Assembly (NCBI GenBank): GCA_029817715.1
Contig: JARUPY010000606.1
Coordinates: 5,394,001 to 5,458,000 of the forward strand
Direction of reading: 5' to 3'
Source: Melastoma dodecandrum
Taxonomy: Eukaryota > Streptophyta > Magnoliopsida > Myrtales > Melastomataceae
DNA length: 64,000 nt
Shown: piece by piece, positions 1 to 10,400 of the stretch
How the letters are laid out: the number at the start of each line of letters is the position of its first letter
Position numbering within the stretch: position 1 is the stretch's first letter
Program-made: the position numbers and the translations under genes
The notes under the pieces: generated by a model
What the model saw: the letters and a program-made list of their open reading frames with translations, nothing else
The model's database searches: none
Told to the model about the DNA's origin: nothing

Positions 1-3000
1 TACACGTGGACCAGAAACACATACTATGAGATTTCAAAACTAACATTTTACATTGGTCTCTCAGACAATAGGTAGATACTTTTCTCACACACACTAGGAA
101 AATACTATCTGAGACATCTTTGTTCAAGTACTTTTCTTCCTAGTCTAACTATGTTATCCTTGGATAAGAAGTTGGTGCGCAAAGCCAATAGTTCCTCCAA
201 ATTAGCTTTTAGGTGACATAATTTCTACATTGGTATCCGAGCCAGATTCATCCCGTCGGACAAAGATTCGGAACGAGGATACCTCTATAAATGGCCTGGG
301 CCAAGTGCTTGAATATTGTTAAAGGCCTGGGCTAAGTGTTTGAATATAGTTAAAGGCCTGGGCCAAGTGCTTGGGACAGCTCACCTAATTGACACCTTTT
401 AAGTGAAGGGAACCCCGACATACAATTTCTACAGCTGCTGGCCCCTTAGGTTGATCATATATTATGTCGTTCGAGGACTTAGTTAGGCTTTAGTTTCGAA
501 CTTGTCGAGATTGTCATATATTGGAATTTGTGGATACTTTATCTTTCATTGACTTGATCTTAACCTAACGTTTTGTTTACAGGTCAATGATCGGTCCACG
601 AGTAAACCTTCTATGTCACTCATTATGGAACATGTCTCCTTTTGTGCGGGGAAATACAAGGAAACGGTATGCACTGCCGCTGTGACGAACACGAAAATGA
701 AATTTTCTATCGTGCGTCGTAAAGTGGCTGTGCTGAACCAGATCCTTCTCCATGTTGGCGATGTTTGCCAGCGGTGGAAGGAAGGCTAGGGGTGGCCTTC
801 CCCCGTGAGAACAACCTGGGATGAGCGGTAAACTCTTCAGCGGACTACCTGACTTCAAATTAGCTTTCTGTCGGAATTCATCTATCACAAAACTCCCAAT
901 ATTAATCGTTGTGCAGTCTCATACGCGACGAAGGAGACAAACACCTTTTTATGAGCAAGACCGGTGTCATATCCTTACGCATGCTGACCCTTTTCTGCAC
1001 ATACACGTGGACCAGAAACACATATTGTGGGATTTCAAGACTTACATTTTACATTAGTCTCTGAGACAAAAGGTAGATACTTTTCTCACACACACTAGGA
1101 AGATACTCTCCGAGACATCTTTGTTCAAGTACTTTTCTTCTTAGTCTCACTCAGTTATCCTTGGATAAGATGTTGGTGCACAAAGCCAATAGTTCATCCA
1201 ATTTAGCTTTTAGGTGACACGATTTCTACATTGGTATCAGAGCCAGATTCATCCCGTCGGACAAAGATTCCGAACGAGGATGCCTCTAGAAATGGCCTGG
1301 GCCAAGTGCTTGAATATAGTTAAAGGCCTGGGCTAAGTGGTTGAATATATTTAAAGGCCTGGGCCCCTTAGGTTGATCTTATATTATGTTGTTCGAGGAC
1401 TTAGTTAGGCTTTAGTTTCGAACTTGTCGAGATTGTAATATATTAATACTTTATCTTTCATTGACTTTATCTTAACATAACATTTTGTTTACAGGTCAAT
1501 GATCGTTCAACGAGTGATCCTTCTATGTCACTCATTATGGAACATGTCTCCTTTTGTATGGCGAAATACAAGGAAGCGGTATGTACTGCCGCTGTGACGA
1601 ACGCGGAAATGAAATTTTCAGTCGTGCGTCGTAGAGTGGCTGAAATGGACCAGATCCTTCTCCATGTTGGTGATGCTTGCCAGCGAAGGATGGAAGGTCA
1701 ATGGCTGGCCATCCTGCGTGAGAACAACCTGGGATGAGCGGTAAACTCTACAGCGAACTTGCCTGACTTAAAAGTAGCTTTCTATCGGATAACTTCAAGG
1801 AAGCGATATGTACTGCCGCTGTGACAAACATGGAAATGAAATTTTCTGTCGTGCGTCGTAAAGTGGCTGTGCTGAACCAGATCCTTCTCCATGTTGGCGA
1901 TGTTTGCCAGCGGTGGAAGGAAGGCTAGGGGTGGCCTTCCCCCGTGAGAACAACCTGGGATGAGTGGTAAACTCTTCAGCGGACTACCTAACTTCAAATT
2001 AGCTTTCTGTCGGAATTCATCTATCGTAAAACTCCCAATATTAATCATTGTGCAATCTCATACACGGCGAAGGAGACAAACACCTTTTTATGAGCAGGAC
2101 CGGTGTCATATCCTTACGCATGCTCACCCTTTACTGCACATACACGTGGACCAGAAACACATATTATGAGATTTCAAGACTTACATTTTACATTAGTCTC
2201 TGCGACAAAAGGTAGATACTTTTCTCAGACACACTAGGAAGATACTCTCCGAGACATCTTTGTTCTAGTACTTTTCTTCTTAGTCTCACTCCGTTGTCCT
2301 TGGATAAGAACTTGGTGCGCAAAGCCAATAGTTCATCCAATTTAGCTTTTAGGTGACACGATTTCTACATTGGTATCAGAGCCAGATTCATCCTGTCGGA
2401 CAAAGATTCCGAACGAGGATGCCTCTAGAAATGGCCTGGGCCAAGTGCTTGAATATAGTTAAAGGCCTGGGCTAAGTGGTTGAATATATTTAAAGGCCTG
2501 GGCCCCTTAGGTTGATCTTATATTATGTTGTTCGAGGACTTAGTTAGGCTTTAGTTTCGAACTTGTCGAGATTGTAACATATTAATACTTTATCTTTCAT
2601 TGACTTGATCTTAACCTAACTTTTTGTTTACAGGTCAATGGTCGTTCCACGAGTGATCCTTCTATGTCACTCATTATGGAACATGTCTCCTTTTGTATGG
2701 CGAAATACAAGAAAGCGGTATGTACTGCCGCTGTGACGAACAGGGAAATGAAATTTTCTGTCGTGCATCGTAGAGTGGCTGAAATGGACCAGATCCTTCT
2801 CTATGTTGCTGATGCTTGCCAGCGGTAGAAGGAAGGTCAATGGCTGGCCTTCCTCCGTGATAACAACCTGGGATGAGCAGTAAACTCTACAGCGGACTTG
2901 CCTGACTTCAAAGTAGCTTTCTATCGGATAACTTCGATCATAATACTCCCAATATTAATCCTTGTGGAGGCTCATGCGCGACGAAGGAGACAAATACCTT

Positions 3001-4240
3001 TTTGTGTACAGGACCGGTGTTAGATCCTTGCGCATGCTCACCCTTTTCTGCACATACACGTGGACCAGAAACACATATTATGGGATTTCAAAACTTACAT
3101 TTTACATTGGTCTCTGAGACAATAAATCGATACTTTTCTCAGACACACTAGGAATATACTCTCTGAGACATCTTTGTTCAAGTACTTTTCTTCTTAGTCT
3201 CATTATGTTATCCTTAGATAAGAAGTTGGTGCACAAAGCCTATAGTTCCTCCAATTTAGCTTTTAGTTGACACAATTTCTAGATTGGTATCAGAGCCAGA
3301 TTCATCCCGTCGGACAAAGATTCCGAACGAGGACGCCTCTAGAAATGGCTTGGGCCAAGTGCTTGAATATAGTTAAAGGCCTGGGCTTAGTGCTGGAATA
3401 TAATTAAAAGGCTGGGCCAAGTGCTTGGGACATTTCACCTAATTGCCACCTTTTAGGTGAAGGGAACCCCGACATATAATTTCTACAGTTGCTGGCCTCT
3501 TAGGTTAATGATATATTATGTTGTTCGAGGAATTAGTTAGGCTTTAGTTTCGAACTTTTCGAGATTGTCATATATTGATACTTTATCTTTCATTGACTTG
3601 ATGTTAACCTAACTTTTTGTTTACAGGTCAATGATCGTTCCACGAGTGATCCTTCTATGTCCCTCATTATGGAATATGTTTCCTTTTGTATGGCGAAATA
3701 CAAGGAAGCGGTATGTACTGCCGCTGTGACCAACACGGAAATGAAATTTTCAGTCGTGCGTCGTAGAGTGGCTGAGATGGACCAGATCCTTCTCCATGTT
3801 GGTGATGCTTGCCAGCGGTGGAAGGAAGGTCAATGACTGGCCTTCCTGCGTGAGAACAACCTGAGATGAGCGGTAAACTCTTCAGCGGACTTGCCTAACT
3901 TCAAAGTAGCTTTCTATCGGATAACTTCGATCATAATACTCCCAATATTAATCCTTGTGGAGGCTCATGCGCGACGAAGGAGACAAATACCTTTTTGTGT
4001 ACAGGACCGGTGTTAGATCCTTGCGCATGCTCACCCTTTTCTGCACATACACGTGGACCAGAAACACATATTATGGGATTTCAAAACTTACATTTTACAT
4101 TGGTCTCTGAGACAATAGGTAGATACTTTTCTCAGACACACTAGGAAGATACTCTCTGAGATATCTTTGTTCAAGTACTTTTCTTCCTTGTCTCACTGTG
4201 GTATTCTTAGATAAGAAGTTGGTGCGCGATGCCTGCAGTT
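1..4240 (+). repeat. Tandem array of ~1-kb LTR/PBS-derived units
   Basis: The motif TACACGTGGACCAGAAACAC starts at 1, 1002, 2141, 3055 and 4048, so the units are about 1001, 1139, 914 and 993 bp, plus a truncated fifth copy that loses similarity near 4240. About 230 bp into each full unit is a plant primer-binding site (TGGTATCAGAGCC at 1232, 2371 and 3285; a variant, TGGTATCCGAGCC, at 231), preceded by ...TACA, which looks like an LTR 3' end. After it come short 'GGCCTGGGC' sub-repeats and a small conserved open frame with a few missense and stop differences between copies. The second unit is longer because part of that frame is repeated (about 1795-1985). I infer a macrosatellite derived from the LTR and leader of one retrotransposon. 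No gag or pol motif is recognisable. Confidence 0.8.
292..380 (+). repeat. GGCCTGGGC(C/T)AAGTG sub-repeats in the leader
   Basis: About 33-34-bp repeats beginning GGCCTGGGCCAAGTGCTTG occur two to three times just after the primer-binding site. They recur at about 1292-1370, 2431-2510 and 3346-3430 in the later units, with different copy numbers. Their function is unknown. Confidence 0.7.
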
Positions 4241-4878
4241 CTTCCAACTATCACCGTTTTGTTTTCGGTTGCCTCAAACACAGTGGTCAGTCCACACATG
4301 GCCGCTAAGATGAAAAATATCTTGTTCTCAGTGCAAGGTCTATCTATTCAGCGTATGGTATCCGTCGCGATGCAAGATATAAGGAACGAGCAAAGGAGAG
4401 CCAGAGTCATACCGACAGCTCTTTAGTCAAACATGAAGTTCAAAGCATATGTTACTACCTAGGAAGACACTCAGCTGGCCCGACTTGCCAGGCTCCCGGC
4501 CGTTCCCTTGATCCTTATGGGTAATACCACCAGTAAAGCACTTTTGCCAGATTCACCTATTGACCGACTAATAAGCGGTTCTTGGACTTGGAGCGATTGA
4601 CCTCGAAAAGCATAACCCACGGCAATGATGTGATGCCGATTGAGTAGGAAACGATGTAAGCATGCGAAGCATTTGCAGCAAGTCAAAATCTAGTTTTCGG
4701 GGAAATGGGATTTTAAAAGGCTGAAGCCGTACCATTATGCTAGTAAACACCATTACAGGAGTGCTGAGAAAAAGTCTCTTGATTTGGACAGACCACTACA
4801 GAAAACCATCCGATGTTTATGGGAGCGCGATCTGTTAGGAAATCTACCTGGAAGCAGAAGGCCATTCCTATGAGGGTA
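4241..4878. other. Unassigned sequence between LTR array and reductase relic
   Basis: No gene can be supported here. Short open frames exist but show no family motif. Around 4690-4800 there are weak echoes of the upstream part of an aldo-keto reductase (a Lys-Ser-Leu-Asp-Leu-Asp stretch resembling the family's 'LKRLDxD'). The reductase relic may therefore extend further upstream in degraded form. Confidence 0.3.
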
Positions 4879-5483
4879 CAGTTGAAGCACATCCGGGCAA
4901 AGACATCTGCGATTCCCGACACCATAAGTAGGGCGCATGCTGTTCATCCTATCTCGGCCGTTCAAATGGAGTGGTCTCTTTGGTCTCGTGATATCGAGGA
5001 CGGAATAGTTCCGCTATGCAGGTTCATTTAACAGTGTAATTGCCTTCGTAATTGGATAAGAGAAGTCGATTCACTCTTTATTTTTTCGAAACAATTGTTG
5101 TTGCATGGAGCTTCGGATCCAAATCGTTGCTTATACTCCCCTTGGTCGTGGTTTCTTTGGAGGCATTGGTATTACTGAAAGTCTTCCTACTGATAGTAGG
5201 CTGGTAAATTTTCCTCAATCACTTGCTGTGAAGGATGAACTAAACTTTTAATGATATCGTTGTTGTTCCACCAGGGGAATCACCCGAGATCCCAGAAGGA
5301 GAACTTGGAAATTGCTCGCGTAGGAAACGGATCACGCCGGAAATATTTGGCAATAAGACTTACAGGGATTTGTAGATGTAGTCGCCAGTAAGTAATTGAA
5401 GAGATTGATTGAATGCAAACAGTTTTTATATGAAGTAAAGAAAGCTTACAGCCATAAAAGTAAAAATAAGGATGGTGGTAAGA

Positions 5484-6425
5484 TTGTAGACTAGCTACAG
5501 TGCTCCGTAGACTTGGGGCATCGTCGTAGACTTGATGGCAGAGCGCTGTAGACTTGTGCTCCTCGGGCAGCAGGACTTAGCTGCTGGACTTGATGGACTG
5601 GATGCGGTCGGGTGCTGAGGCGGACGTGGACACCAAGACTGCGGTGGCTGACCCTGGCGGAGGCGTCGAAGGCGGAGATGTGTACCGGGACTATGGTGGT
5701 TCGTCCTGGCGATGGGGTCGAAGGCGGAGGTGCATACCGGGACTACGGTGGCTCATCCTGGCGTTGGATTCGAAGGCGGAGGTGCGTACCGGGATTACGG
5801 TGGCTCATCCTGGAGTTGGAGTCGAAGGCGGGGGCTGTTACCAGAGCTACAGTTGCTCACTCTGGTGGTGAAAGTGAAGGCGGGGATTTGTTGCCCGAGC
5901 TACGGTTACTCACTCTGACGGTGGAAGGAAGACCAATGAAACTTTAAGAGTTTCGCCCAGGTCGGGGAATCCTAACAACTAACAACTAAGGGGTGACGAG
6001 CAAGATAAGCTTCTGTTGGCTGCTTTGTTCGTGATTTTCTCTGAGGGAGATCCTCTCCCTTTTATACCCGGTCTGTTATAACCTTTCGAGATTTTCCAGA
6101 CTCGATTCTCCCCGAGAATCTCGGAGCTAACTGACTTCCACTCGTTTGATCGTGGATCGTGAACTCCTCTGACTTCTGGTTTAATTGGTTGCCTTTTAAG
6201 ACGTATGATGATATAAGCGTGGATAACAAGTCCCATTTATGTCGGGGCTGTGGAACCGTTTTCCTTTGACACGTGTCTTTTGCAAGCGCAGGCCTGTAGA
6301 CTTTGTATCCTTTGTAGACACAAGTCTATAGACTTTGTGTCCCTTGGAGGCGCAGGCTTATAGACTTCCCTTGATTATAAGGTTATTACCCCGCCTCTGT
6401 AGACTTCCTTTGCCATGTAGACTGC
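5484..6425 (+). repeat. Dispersed GTAGACTT motifs in the solo LTR
   Basis: Near-identical (T/C)G/A-TAGACTT octamers cluster at both ends of the LTR-like insert, about 5484-5556 (four) and about 6296-6425 (six). They are irregularly spaced, so this is not a simple tandem repeat. They could be enhancer-like sites or eroded tandem units. Confidence 0.5.
5637..5900 (+). repeat. 52-bp GC-rich minisatellite, about 5 copies
   Basis: Units start at 5637, 5689, 5741, 5793 and 5845, exactly 52 bp apart, and share GACTACGGTGGCTCATCCTGG and TCGAAGGCGGAGGTG. The last copy and the partial one after it are diverged. Because 52 is not a multiple of three, all three forward frames stay open and translate as repetitive peptide. 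I treat these as artefacts of the repeat, not as genes. Confidence 0.9.
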
Positions 6426-6964
6426 GGGCATAGGCTTGATATGTTTAGCTTAGCTATAAGCCTCAATGGACCTTTACGAGCTTTGTTAGAAATAGGCCCA
6501 AAATATGCCCAAAATTACCAGCACGTCAATCGCATGTCAACAGAAATGAATAAGAGTATCTATGCACGGCTAGAAGCTCTTGCCACCACTAAACACGAAT
6601 GCACCCCTGCCCAACTGCCACCGGGTTGGCTTATCCAGCAGGGAGATGATGTTGTGCCCATTCCCGGTAAGAGTAATCCCATTTACCCATGTTGCCGATG
6701 TGATGCCGTTTAATGATGAATACAATTACAACTGTAGTTTTTTCCTTTCCTTTGAGATTCCCAGGGACAAGCAAGAGCAAGAACTTGGAAACCAACATTG
6801 GTTCTTTTAGTCTGAAGCTTTCTTCAGATGAGCTGAATGAAGTGTCCAATGCTGTCCCCATGAATGAAGTAGCCGGGCAAAGAAACTGGGGATCGATATC
6901 TTCTCTAACTTGGCAGTCTGCTGACACCCCGCCCCTAAATTGCAATTCCAGCAGAGTTGCTTGA

Positions 6965-7436
6965 TGTCACCACACTAAATCAGCATATGCGAGGCTCATA
7001 AGCCGCAGGAGACGGAAATAAACGAAACCTCCTGCTCCTGCAGTACTGGAACCTCCTCAAGTATGACGAACTGTAAGGGCCATGCCAGTAAATTGCATAA
7101 AATTCTGCTACTTTGTGCATCAATCTGGTCAGCACCTTGAACATTTTACAAAAAAAGTATAAGACGGTGAAACTGTCGATGGATCGAATTAACCGACTAT
7201 TGATTTCCAACAACAGATGACTTGGAAGCACGACCTCATGTGCATCAAGCCAAACCATTTTACAGCTTTTCAGAGTATCTGAAGACAATCCCAGCTCAAA
7301 AATGACTATTTTACAATGATCAGAGAGTATTAACTATACATACAAAGCGTGAAAAAGCCCACTTCTAACTTCTAAGAAGTCGCTGCCATGAGTATCGGTT
7401 TAAGATTGTCTAAACATCAACATCTACCAGTTAGTA
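6965..7436. other. Spacer between converging reductase relic and MED14
   Basis: This stretch should contain the MED14 3' untranslated region on the minus strand. No other feature was seen. Confidence 0.5.
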
Positions 7437-10400
7437 TCAGTCACCGACTCGTGTTGACCCGTTGCTCACAGCCCCACTACCATCCTTCAAACTCTGAAGG
7501 CAGAGATGCAGAGCTCTCTGCACACTGTCAGCAACTGCCTTGAGCCTTCCTTGCGTAGTATCCCCACTGCCAGAAGACCCCTCAACGGTTCGTGCAACTA
7601 TTTGCTTGCATTTCTCCCAGTCATCAGTGTTTAACGAGCACGCCCGCCCACCATGGCTGCCTTCCATTCCAATTAAAGTAACGTAAGCATTTTCCCCGAA
7701 ACAGTACCTGAGCCTCACAGAGACACAATAAGGCAGCCAAGCTGCACCACCCGCAGCATTAATGTGAGGAATATGGGCAGGATCAAGAACAACAGTCAGG
7801 GCAAAGTCAACGGAGTTCCGTGGCCTATCGAAGAAGATATTGCTCTTGCTAACCGAAGAGCCACCAGAACCATCATTTCCACTAAATCCAGAGTGGTTTT
7901 CGAGGCATAGTTCTATACGAGGCTTCTGAGCAGGCGTTATGTCTCCATTTTGTGCCTGGGATAATCCCTTTTTCCACGCAATCAACTTTAAGAACTCCCT
8001 TAGTACCGGTATGGGCAGTGTAAGCAGAGTAATAAAAGAAGCAACACGAGAAGCATCGTAAGGTTCCGAGGCAACTCGACGGCTAAAGTAGTCGCATATC
8101 TCCACAATTTCAGTCTGTGTTAGTTCATCTTGAACAGAAGAAGAGCTCTGTTGATGTTGCTGCTGCTGCTGTTGCTGGAAGCGTTTCACACTAAGGACTT
8201 GAAGTAGGAGTTGAACTCTGTGGACACTTACAGCAAACACATAACCGCTGCAAAGAACAGCTTTTATCAGATTACAATCGTGGAGGACAATTTATTCTAT
8301 TTCTGTCCAGCCAGTCAATCAAAGAATGATATCCTAGTCATGAAAAAAAAAGAATGACATCCACGAAGAAGCCACAGTGCACCAAAATTTCTCACTTCTT
8401 AATCAATATCCTAGTAACAGTGACTAAACAGTGAAAAGGTATAGAACAAATAAAAATCAGGGAGGATGTCTACCCATCAAGCAAGAATTGAACAATTGCC
8501 CTTTTCCATGGTCAGGACTAGGCTAAAATTAGTGGTAACATGAAAGGAAAGAGCATAAAACATCTCTATCAGTTGAAAGAAAGGCAACTAAATGTGACAC
8601 ATACATGAAAACTACCATGATAGAACAAATTTAAAATAAAAAAATTAAAGTTGCGACACATAGCCTTCCCTTTTTAGAACTTTATGGTCTTTTATTTCAA
8701 AGTCCACTCCAAAAGTAAGAAAATTAACTACTAAGGATTAAAATTGAAATACAAAAAAATTCAGCCAGGATGTGATACCGATTTCTTGTCAGAAAGGATC
8801 CTGCCATTTCCCAGATCACAGAATCCCACAAATGCAGTCATCAAAAGAGAACTAAAAATGAGGGGAGACTTCAAACGTACCCGACAAAAAATCGCAAGGC
8901 GGGTTGTTCCTGGTCCAGATTTAGAAGGGCACCTTCACTGTTATTTAAAATTGAGCCCAGAATCTCCTTCAAAAGATCTGGGAGCTGCGCGAAGAGCCAC
9001 AGTACACCGAGATACTTGAGTATTCCTCTAAGTACCTTTTTGAGGGCCAAAAGAGGTACCCATCCACCACCATAACCTCCATCGTCCCCAAGACCAATTA
9101 TGGCAGTATTCAATTCCCCTCTAACATGAGCTGGGACATTAGTGCCAGGGGATCTGCGGATAGGCAAGCCTACGACAACTCCCATATTTGTGGACGGAGC
9201 ATTTCCAGCACGATTAGATGGAATACCTTGGCTGCCTGGCCGAGGATTTAAGGAAGTAGGGTTAGGACGAATCCCATTGGCAGTACCTAATTGGGAATTT
9301 GAACCAGGGTTAGGAGAGGATGAGTTGTTCGCTGGTCCCATCAGCGGCTGAGCTCCATTTGAATTTGGTTCTAAACCGTTCAGTTCCTGAGCTACATGCT
9401 CCATTATAAAGGGTCGAAACTGTGGACAAGGTAAGGATCCTCCTACAGTTGGACCACCCTTAGGTGGGGTTGCTGGTTGTAACCACACATGATCTCCAGC
9501 AAAACATCGCATATCAACCGCAAAATGCTTTCGATAGATGATACGTATCCAATATGGGCCACGGAGTACGACAGAGACATCAATTGGAAGCAAAGAACTC
9601 GGGACAATTCCTGGACCACCACGCACTGCAGCAACTAGTACACCTGAGTTAGCAATATTATGATTACCAGATGGGGCTATTGTTGCAGATAGGACAGGAT
9701 TTCCGGAGGTCGCAGGAGCAGCTTGGCCAGCATTTGTCGTGGAGGTAGCCAGTAGGCCATGGGATGAAGCATACCCCGTCTGTTTTGACAGTGATGAGTG
9801 AATGGCTGTCAGTCCAGGAAATCCTGAAACAGGAGCAGCTCGTGCAGGCCGAGTTGCAGCCGCGAGGGAATGCAAGGGGCCAGCAGTGAGGCGAATGCAA
9901 TCCAGAAGCGATGCAACTTCACCGCCATTTATGAAATCTTCCAGAAACTACAAGAATTGGAAAACTTGAAAGTCAATTCAAGAGGAGAGAGATGCTACCA
10001 TAGTCGTTCAGGAATTGTGCAAGCATAATAATGCAAGACAGGAAGGCATTCTACCTTAGTATGAGGCCACAGTTGGTCTGGTGAAACATGCATTGTGCAA
10101 CCATCTTTACCAGATTCCCACTCGACAACGAAACGAGCAAGCACACCAGAACCAAAACTGAACCATAGACTCATCAATCCAACCGCCTCAATCCTGAAGA
10201 CCTTCCTCACTTGATCAGCAAACTTCTCGCCACCATCCGCAACAATTTTCGTTACAACTGCAGATTTAGCATCAGGATTTGCATTTATCTCTTCTAACTT
10301 ATCAGCTGCTTTCACCCCGAGCAATTTCCTCATTCCAAGGGCAAACATTCTAGCGTTAGACAGCCTTCCAACATCAGAGACCAACTTCTTGATACTATCA

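Larger units (their letters stand above)
5313..6542. mobile_element. Probable solo LTR (TG...CA, 5-bp TSD) in reductase exon
   Basis: The 1,230-bp insert begins TGCTCGCG and ends GTCAACA. It is bounded by GAAAT at 5308-5312 and again at 6543-6547, which is the 5-bp target-site duplication typical of LTR elements. Taking out the insert with one GAAAT puts the reductase exon back in frame, with the two halves of the family motif ENLExNKSIY meeting exactly. No PBS, polypurine tract or retroviral protein domain lies inside, so a solo LTR left by LTR-LTR recombination is the simplest reading. It carries a 52-bp minisatellite and about ten GTAGACTT-like motifs. The parent family is unknown. Confidence 0.75.
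4879..6964 (+). pseudogene. Aldo-keto reductase relic (perakine reductase / auxin-induced PCNT115-like), disrupted
   Basis: Five C-terminal segments of a plant NADPH-dependent aldo-keto reductase lie in order. 4879-5021 encodes [17 protein letters not shown] and IVPLCR. 5107-5203 encodes IVAYTPLGRGFFGG and ESLP. 5275-5312 encodes HPRSQKENLE. 6543-6666 encodes NKSIYARLEAL and QGDDVVPIPG. 6765-6964 encodes KNLETNIGS and NEVAG and ends in TGA. GT-AG junctions and phases fit at 5203/5275 and 6666/6765. The acceptor before 5107 reads TTGCAT, where the family phase predicts TTGCAG. The exon 5275-6666 is split by a 1,230-bp insertion (5313-6542). The N-terminal half with the catalytic Asp/Tyr/Lys/His tetrad is not recognisable. 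I infer that the gene is dead. The family assignment is firm from the C-terminal motifs; the exact enzyme is not. Confidence 0.85.

Noticed and set aside
616..2169. Small open frames on both strands within the ~1-kb tandem units
   Set aside because: They recur only because the DNA repeats. They show no known domain and pick up stops in some units.
5590..5947. Overlapping open frames in three forward frames giving Gly/Arg-rich repetitive peptides
   Set aside because: They are translations of the 52-bp minisatellite. The same repeat is read in all frames, and no frame is favoured.
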